DNA of 64,000 nt from Salvelinus alpinus (Eukaryota; Chordata; Actinopteri; Salmoniformes; Salmonidae): the NCBI RefSeq assembly GCF_045679555.1, contig NC_092094.1, positions 36,844,430 to 36,908,429 on the forward strand, written 5' to 3'. The translations under genes were made by a program, and so were the position numbers. Below, one piece after another: positions 56,680 to 64,000 of this stretch; the first letter of the stretch is position 1; each line of letters starts with the position of its first letter. Below the pieces are notes generated by a model. That model saw only the letters and a program-made list of their open reading frames with translations. It was not told where the DNA came from and made no database searches.

Positions 56680-59600
56680 TTCAGAGTGAGATGTACATTA
56701 CACTGGCCCGGGTGTTTTCTAACGTTGGCTCCACACACATCCACTGGGAAGACAACTCCATCCAATACAAGGTGCTCTAGAGACAGGAACCATTAGCCAA
56801 GTTATTAGACTGATATATCCACCACATCATTAGTACCACCCTCACAGGGACTAGAATTTGAACAGAAGTCCTCATTCTTCATCTGTGGGTGGCGCTCAGA
56901 GGTCTGTGGCGCACTGTCTAAACAGACTCCATTGTGTCTCTGATTAGTAGTAGCTCAGTGTTTTTTTGTCTGAGCAAATATTCAGCATGTCACTGTCTGA
57001 ATAGCAAAGCCAAAGAGTTTTGTCAGACCAGGTAACTGCTGTTGCACTCTCTGACAATGAGTAGGTGGAAGGCTGGGTAGGTTTACTATGGCACTATGGT
57101 AACTCCATCATTAAGGGCAACAGCCAGGCTAATGAACCTGCTGGTGACAGCATTGCGTGCGAGAGGAATAGAGTGACTGAATTCCAACTGCAACCTCCAT
57201 GCTGGGCACAATAAGAAAGAGCGCGAGAAAGAAAGATGGAGAGAGAAATAGAGAGAGAGAGAGGTAGAGTAGGCTATGCAAAGGATCGGCATAAAAAACA
57301 ACCCCTGATAATTAGCTCTACCGGACTAATTCCTGATTCCAAATGAATGATTAACCTCTCAGATTTTTCCATTTGGACCTCAGTTCCCATCACAGGGGAG
57401 AGGAGGGAAAATAATAAAAATCCTACATCTACAGAAATACATTTTTCCATAGAGGACAATAGTGACGCAGAAAGGAGCGAGACGGAAATGTGAAGAGAGA
57501 GAGATTACATAAATACTGTGCTCCAGAAAGACAAAGGTTTGGTAACATAATTTGTCTATTCTGAAGCATTATGAGAAAGGAGAGGTGGAGCAACTTGGTG
57601 TAGTCTTGGTTCAACTGTAATCTGTTCTAATGAGGGTTGAAGCCAAGCAGGTCACACTGAAATGAGTGGATTAGTGCTGCTACTGCCGACAATCATGTTC
57701 ATTAGCACCACCAGCGCTGCTGTGCAAGTTGTCCTGTAGGTGTATGAAAATAATTGGACAAAATGCAGACCTAGGAAGACTGCATGAGGCAAATTATCTG
57801 CCTGTTGGTTAGCACAGATAGAGAGTGAAAGGGAGGGAGAGAGAGGGAGGGAGGAAGAGAGAGTATGAGAAATAGGCTTTACTCAGAGAGCAACCTTTCA
57901 CATCAATGTAAGGAAAAAGCCTTCTCAGACATTAAATCCAGTCCAGCTCCTTAACCCTTTCTGTCTCTTGAACGCTCTTCCTGCCTTTCCCTCTCTCTCT
58001 AAAGATCTGATAAATCTGTAGGAAAAAAGACTTGCCAAGTAACTGTTTCTTTGGCTCAGAAGAGCTAAAAGGATACACAAATTGCTTGAAGGGCACTGAC
58101 GAAGAGAGATCTTTAATGTGCAAGCTTCTTTTATATTCCTTCTTTAGCACGTTGTTTAATAAACACAGACACACACACACACTTTAAGAAAATGAACACA
58201 ACACATGGACACTATATCTCCTCCAAGTCCATGCCCCATGGGAGTGTTGTTGCCTGTGGAGGGTGGAGGGTGGAGGGAGCTGTGGCTCGCTGTATCCCCC
58301 TCTTCTCCCATCCCTTCCTCTCAGCAGAGTCTGAGCGCTGAGCTGAGCGCTACCTTTGATAACAGGCAGATGAGACATAGCTGCTCTAATAACCCTCACT
58401 AAAACAGACAAGAAGAAGACATAGAAGCCAGTGAGATGGGACTGCCTTTTGAATACAATCAGTGTGGTGTCCAACGTGAGACGGTTAAGATATAAGGGCT
58501 CAATAATTCAGTCTGACAAAAAGAAAAACTACTCAGCTACACACAAAAAGGTCTTAAAATAGGCTGTGAACGAGGCACGAGAATCCCATCTGTCATACAA
58601 TGTGTCATAATTGAAGTTGATAGACCACAGAGTTGTATCAAACTAACAGATGTCATACAGTACATGGTCAGATTCAGATTCCTTTCCATGTTACACCTTC
58701 TGCTCTACAAACACCAATATCTACTTTTTCTGAAAGTTAGTCAAATAATTGTAATATTAATATAGCATCACACGGCTGAGCCCTGACCCAGCAACCTGAG
58801 AACATTCCTATAACATCATTGGGACATTACTAAAAAACCCTTACAACTTTACCTCTGATGGTTGAGTGCCTATCTGTCTACTTTGACCAACTCTATCACT
58901 GACTTGTTTGGCCACGCAATGATGTAGTGTTGTTGAGTGCAGAAACAATCAGGCTACCTCAATTCAGCTGTGCCAAGAGCATTATTCCTTCCACAGCCCC
59001 ATAATTTGCATCAGGCAAATTATGCATCAGAAAGAAATGTTGGTTGGTCCTCTGCATAACGATAAATATGTTGCAATAGAAGAGTTTCATCCCTATGGAG
59101 GAATCATGAGTAATTAAAAGCTATCTCTGTTTATCTCTGGATCTTGTGTGTGGTTGAAGGGGTGGGATGTAAGTAGGCTAAATGGGACACATTCTACACT
59201 CAGTATGGGACTTTTAAAGTGTGATATGTCCCCTACTATCCTCCTTAAAACCGAGCAATGGAATGAAATTCAGGATGATTCATCAGGCCAACTGCTTAAT
59301 GCTTTAACATCAGATCTAATGGGCCATTATTTATATTAAATACATTTAATCAATGTTAGATACATTTAAGGAATTTAAGGACATCATGATGAGATATAAC
59401 CAGGAATCCTACGTGTGACTAACATAAAAAAGCAAGATGGAAAAGTGGTGAAACTGCTTAAATCATTCACGACTTGCAGCTGCATTTTTCCTTGAGATGC
59501 AGCATTAAAAAACATGAAGAACCCAATATTTTTCCAAGTATCTCTGAAAGATCATGCTAATTTAGTATTTTTATGTCTGTTCTTTCAAATCTAGAAATAA

Positions 59601-60017
59601 TTGGCTAGATTTTATATTTTTACAACTGCAGAATATGCAAATATCCTCCTCCAAAAATAATCATTTGAATTTATATGAAAACATTATGTAAGATAGTAAT
59701 CATACAAAATTAAGCAGATACTGTACACAGATGCTTTAACATTGTGTGATTGGACACAAAATATATTACATAATAACTGGCAAGGGATTTCCAAAGTGCT
59801 TTCAATGTCAATGCACTTATACTGAATGGTTTCCTAGTCTCTCATTACATTCACCTACCATCCTTACCATGGATCACTTAAACTGCATAATACATGTGTG
59901 TGTAATGTATGTTTTCACCTAGGCCATATCTTATGGTTGAGGCACAACGGAATAATCAAGATTACTTATGGGACAGGTGCACTAATTAAAACTGTATGAA
60001 GAAGACATAAGTTGCTC
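56680..60017. other. Unique non-coding sequence
   Basis: No exon was recognised in 3.3 kb. It has purine-rich GA runs near 57216-57262 and 57826-57870 and a short (CA)n at about 58167-58182. A signal-peptide-like frame on the minus strand (58474-58355) was considered for nrn1l exon 1 and not accepted. Confidence 0.5.
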
Positions 60018-61554
60018 TTATACCATTCAAAAGTTTGGGGTCACTTCAAAATGTCCTTGTTTTCCATGAAAACATACATAAAATGAGCTGCAAAATGAAT
60101 AGGAAATATAGTCAAGACGTTGACAAGGTTATAAATAATGATTTTTTATTTAAATAATAATTTTGTCCTTCAAACTTTGCTTTCATCTAAGAATCCTCCA
60201 TTTGCAGCAATTACAGCCTTGCAAACCTTTGGCATTCTAGTTGTCAATTCCTGAAGCACCTCCCACAAGTTGGATTGGCTTGATGGCCACTTCTTACGTA
60301 CCATAATGTCAAGCTGCTCCCACAACAGCTCAATAGGGTTGAGATCCGGTGACTGTGCTGGCCACTCCATTATACACAGAATACCAGCTGATTGCTTCTT
60401 CTCTAAATAGTTCTTGCATAGTCTGGAGCTGTGCTTTCGGTCATTGTCCTGTTGTAGGAGTGAATTGGCTCCAATTAAGCGCCGTCCATAGGGTATGGCA
60501 TGGCGTTGCAAAATGGAGTGATAGCCTTCCTTCTTCAAGATCCCTTTTACCCTGTATAAATCTCCCACTTTACCACCACCAAAGCACCCCCAGACCATCA
60601 CATTGCCTCCACCATGCTTGACAGATGGCGTCAAGCACTCCTCCAGCATCTTTTCTGCATTTCACGAATGTTCTTCTTTTTGATCCGAACACCTCAAACT
60701 TAGATTCATCTGTCCATAACACTTTTTTCCAGTCTTCCTCTGTCTAGTGTCTGTTTTGCTCATCTTTTATTTTTTATTGGCCAGTCTGAGATATGGCTTT
60801 TTCTTTCCAACTCTGCCTAGAAGGCCAGCAGCCCGGAGTCGCCTCTTCACAGTTGACGTTGAGACTGGTGTTTTGCGAGTACTATTTAATGAAGCTGCCA
60901 GTTGAGAACTTGTGAGGCGTCTGTTTCTCAAACTAGACACTAATGTACTTGTCCTCTTGCTCAGTTGTGCACCGGGGCCTCCCACTCCTCTTTCTATTCT
61001 GGTTAGAGCCAGTTTGCGCTGTTCTGTGAAGGGAATAGTACACAGTGTTGTACGAGATCTTCAGTTTCTTAGCAATTTCTCACATGGAATAGCCTTAATT
61101 TCTCAGAACAAGAATAGACTGACGAGTTTCAGAAGAAAGGTCTTTGTTTCTGGCCATTTTGAGCCTGTAATCGAACCCACAAATGCTGATGCTCTTGATA
61201 CTCAACTTGTCTAAAGAAGGCCAGTTTTATTGCTTCTTTAATCAGAACAACAGTTTTCAGCTGTGCTAACATAATTGCAAAAGAGTTTTCTAATGATCAA
61301 GTAGCCTTTTAAAATGATAAACTTCGATTAGCTAACACAATATGCATTGGAACACAGGAGTGATGGTTGCTGATAATGGGCCTCTGTACGCATATGTAGA
61401 TATTCCATAAAACATCTGTAGTTTCATTTACAACATTAACAATGTCTACACTGTATTTCTGATCAATTTGATGTTATTTTAATGGACAAAAAATGTGCTT
61501 TTCTTTCAAAAACATGGACATTTCTAAGTGACCCCAAACTTTTGAACGGTAGTG
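60018..61554 (-). mobile_element. Tc1-like transposon (DD38E type)
   Basis: The right end AAACTTTTGAACGGTAGTG stops at 61554 before TA. The left end (CCATTCAAAAGTTTGGGGTC) is its inverted copy, slightly degraded at the tip. Subterminal GGGGTCACTT and ATGTCC motifs are also mirrored. Length about 1537 bp. Confidence 0.9.
60170..61157 (-). pseudogene. Tc1-like transposase relic with all three catalytic residues
   Basis: It starts MARNKDLSSETRQSI at 61157. The DNA-binding domain is broken by a stop and a frameshift near 61080-60990. 60985-60767 reads TSSQLAASLNSTRKTPVSTS and RRLRAAGLLGRVGKKKPYL. LWTDESKFEVFGSKR follows near 60690. From 60649 the frame is open to the end: [58 protein letters not shown], and KAVIAANGGFLDESKV-stop. 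There are 38 residues between the DND Asp and the Glu, i.e. DD38E instead of DD34E. A few frameshifts make it inactive. Confidence 0.9.
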
Positions 61555-61904
61555 TAGGCATATTAAAAGTACCTATTCTACTTCTGTAATTACAAATCTG
61601 CTCTCAAATATATTGTTTTGCAATTGCTAAAGTACTGTAACAACATTTTAATATTAGTGTTGTTGCATGCAGTGTTACTACACAGATAAGAGAGTTCCAT
61701 GGCGGACTCCCTATTCACCCAAGGGGCCCAAGAGGTTTAAGTAAGTACACAGATAAGAGCAACTTGCTGTAAAAGATTACCTAGGATAAATATTGGAAAC
61801 AAGAAGATGAGTGGATGGATCCACAAAAAGAAAAAACACATGAAGCTTCAACTAGCTCTCACAGTCTCACGTCAGAATTAGATGTTCATCCATGTTTCTC
61901 ACAG

Positions 61905-62505
61905 TGTACCCAATTGTTATACTTGAGTAAACGTAAAGATACCTTAATAGAAAATGACTCAAGCAAAATTGAAAGTCACCCAGTCAAATACTACTTGAGT
62001 AAAAGTCTAAAAGTATTTGGTTCAAAATTTACTTAAGTATCAAAAGTAAATGTAATCACTAAAATATACTTAAGTATCAAAAGTACAAGTATAAATCATT
62101 TAATATTCATTAAATTAAGCAAACCAGACGGCATGATTTTCTTTTCTTTTTTATTTCCGTATAGCCAGGGGCACATTTCAACACTCAGACATCATTTACA
62201 AACTAAGCATTTGTGTTTAGTGAGTCTGCCAAATCAGAGGCATTGGGGATGACCAGGGATGTTCTCTTGATAAGTGTGTGAATTAGACAATTTTCCTGTC
62301 CTGCTATGCATTCAAAATGTAACTAGTACTTTTGGGTGTCAGGGAAAATGTAAGGAGAAAAAAGTACATTATTTTCTTTAGGAATGTGGTGAAGTAAAAG
62401 TTGCCAACAATATAAGTAGTAAAGTAAAGTACAGATACCCCAAAAACTACTTAAGTAGTACTTTAAAGTATTTTTTACTTAAGTAATTTACACCACTGGT
62501 TTCTC
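61905..62505. repeat. Probable non-autonomous DNA element rich in ACTTAAGTA motifs
   Basis: Left part: TACTTGAGTAAACGTAAAGA and repeated TACTTAAGTATCAAAAGTA (62029-62047, 62068-62086). Right part: ACTACTTAAGTAGTACTTTA ending near ACACCACTGG. Motifs are mirrored between the ends. This pattern is common in fish hAT-type MITEs. Ends and target duplication were not fixed. Confidence 0.6.
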
Positions 62506-64000
62506 AAACATTCATTTTCGAAGTTGTTGCAAACGTCAAATTTTGAAGTGTTTAAGGTTAAGTTTAGGCATTAACTCAGAAACTTTGAGGTTAGGCATTA
62601 AGGGTTAAGGTTTGGGATAGGCTTAAAACAAAAATCTAAAAAATAATATTGCTGGATTCAAACTTGCAACCAATGGAATCAGAGGCAAATTCCTCCTCGA
62701 AGGTAACAGCGCTCACTGTTGCCCCTAGTGGACGGTTACCACATCGTCTTCCGACATCCTCAGACATGGGTGGATGTCGATTAAAGACTTGTATCACGGG
62801 TGACCTGGCTGGAATCAAAGGCTGACCTGGCTGGAATCAAAGGCTGCAGGCACATTGCTTTGATCCACATGGCTAAAGAGATGGTTACAAACAGTTACAT
62901 ATCCTCTGTGAGTACACTGCCAGCATTCCTTGTTTCCTGTATCCCATACTGTTGAAACTGAGACAACTGAGACAAACGAAGAGGCCAGAGAGATTATCTC
63001 TGAACAAGAGTGATGAGTTGATTCTACATGGAGTTAGCCAGCCGCCCCTCATCTTTACATTATTTAACTTAAAAGCTTGTTAAGAGAATTCACAACGGAG
63101 CTTGAATTAAAGATGAATATCGAAAAACTGTTTACTTAGCGACTGTTATGTAAAGCGATAAAAAAGTGAGTGAGAACACTCAGATCTATGCCTTTAATGA
63201 ACTTCACCTGAGCAGCTAACATGTCTAGTGCCCCTAAGACTGAAAGTTCTGGCTGCGTTTGCCAAGGCCTCCCGACCACCGTGTACCAGGCTAGCCAGCC
63301 CAGCTCAGAGGCACTGTGACAAGTGGAGGCTCCAAAGCACACAGAGGTAATGCCAACAACCTGGCTGATTATGCCAGCCCAGTTCTATGGGGCAGGGAAT
63401 CCCTGCAACAGTTTTCATCTCCTTTCTCCCTGTGCTGTGTTCATGAAGCACTGTTTAGAGTAGTCTTGAACTGCAGAAGATTGTATGGGGAAATCTAATA
63501 CATTTCAATAAAAATGCGATTTGCAGATGGAGTTTTCATGCAGATATTTAGAGTAAAAATTAACTGACTTCCTGGAAGTTGTTAAGCACATGTTGACAGA
63601 ATGGAAGTTTTGACACAAAGCAAAGCACACAGTGAGACAGTGACAGAACACTCTGACACTAGGATAACGGCCTTTCCCCATGCGGTTCATTCTATGACTA
63701 CTGAGCATCAGCATCCCTCTCTCCCTCTCTGTGTTTCTGTGTTCTTAGTACTGGTCCAGGACCATGGTAGGCCATTCTCCATCTGACTAATAAATGAGCT
63801 TCCTGTGCACATTGATCCCTCTCCCCCTCATATGGAGAGTAAGTGAGAGGCTCATTGTAATGGACACAAGCGCACTGACCCACTCTGGGAGTTAATTTGT
63901 TTCTATTGACTAGAACACCTGAGTTTCCAGTTGTAACTTATCAGGGTTAGCATAGGCTTCTACAGAGCTGAAGCTCCATGCTCACTCCACTCAACAACAG
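62506..64000. other. Unique non-coding sequence with a short tandem duplication
   Basis: No exon recognised. A roughly 22-bp unit, GCTGACCTGGCTGGAATCAAAG, occurs twice in tandem at about 62799-62843, with the first copy's opening bases diverged (GGTGACC). Confidence 0.5.

Noticed and set aside
58355..58474. Minus-strand frame MDTTLIVFKRQSHLTGF followed by a hydrophobic stretch, considered as nrn1l exon 1
   Set aside because: It is signal-peptide-like, but the nearby donors (GTAGCG or GTGAGG) leave phase 1 or 0, while the middle exon needs phase 2. There is no similarity to a neuritin N-terminus beyond hydrophobicity.

Overview
The window is vertebrate nuclear DNA and almost certainly comes from a salmonid fish. 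It holds two split host genes with GT/AG introns, and between them a dense layer of Tc1/mariner, hAT, Ty3/gypsy, LINE and SINE copies of types typical of salmonid genomes. One Tc1 copy belongs to the lineage from which Sleeping Beauty was derived. There is no bacterial or phage content. All identifications come from reading translations and recalling families; no search was run.

Host genes. Both lie on the minus strand. pskh1 (protein serine kinase H1) has two coding exons, 12953-12003 and 6179-5862, which join in phase to give 422 residues with a complete kinase domain and an MGC lipidation start. About 30 kb upstream lie two exons of a neuritin-like gene (nrn1l): 46605-46492 and 42970-42673. 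Its signal-peptide exon was not found. NRN1L and PSKH1 are neighbours in the same order and orientation on human 16q22.1, so this is a conserved block expanded by transposons.

Layout. 1-5861: region downstream of pskh1 with two dead Tc1 copies. 5862-13156: pskh1 coding exons and a 5.8 kb intron with a non-autonomous hAT (8-bp target duplication) and a Tc1 inside a Tc1. 13157-15600: probable pskh1 5' region and a hAT element containing a LINE tail. 15600-24073: one L1/Tx1-like LINE split into five pieces by Tc1, gypsy and other insertions. 24074-27460: mostly unique. 27463-30131: a Tc1 split by a 1.56 kb solo-LTR-like insert. 30939-33355: a Tc1 family copy holding a 371-bp solo LTR, a tRNA SINE and half a Sleeping Beauty-type element. 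33423-36583: a deleted gypsy provirus with a 5-bp target duplication. 36589-42600: mostly unique, plus a MITE and a Tc1. 42673-46605: nrn1l exons and intron. 46868-50967: a Tc1 split by a 5'-truncated LINE that keeps a long open RT frame. 51545-64000: a 5S-derived SINE, a foldback MITE, a hAT transposase relic, rearranged Tc1 pieces, a DD38E Tc1 copy and unique sequence.

The richest signal is the nesting. Target duplications and broken reading frames give the relative order of many insertions. No clearly new functional system was found. The points most worth checking are the nrn1l-pskh1 block, the large nested repeats, the unassigned long LTR-like insert and the MITE/parent pair.
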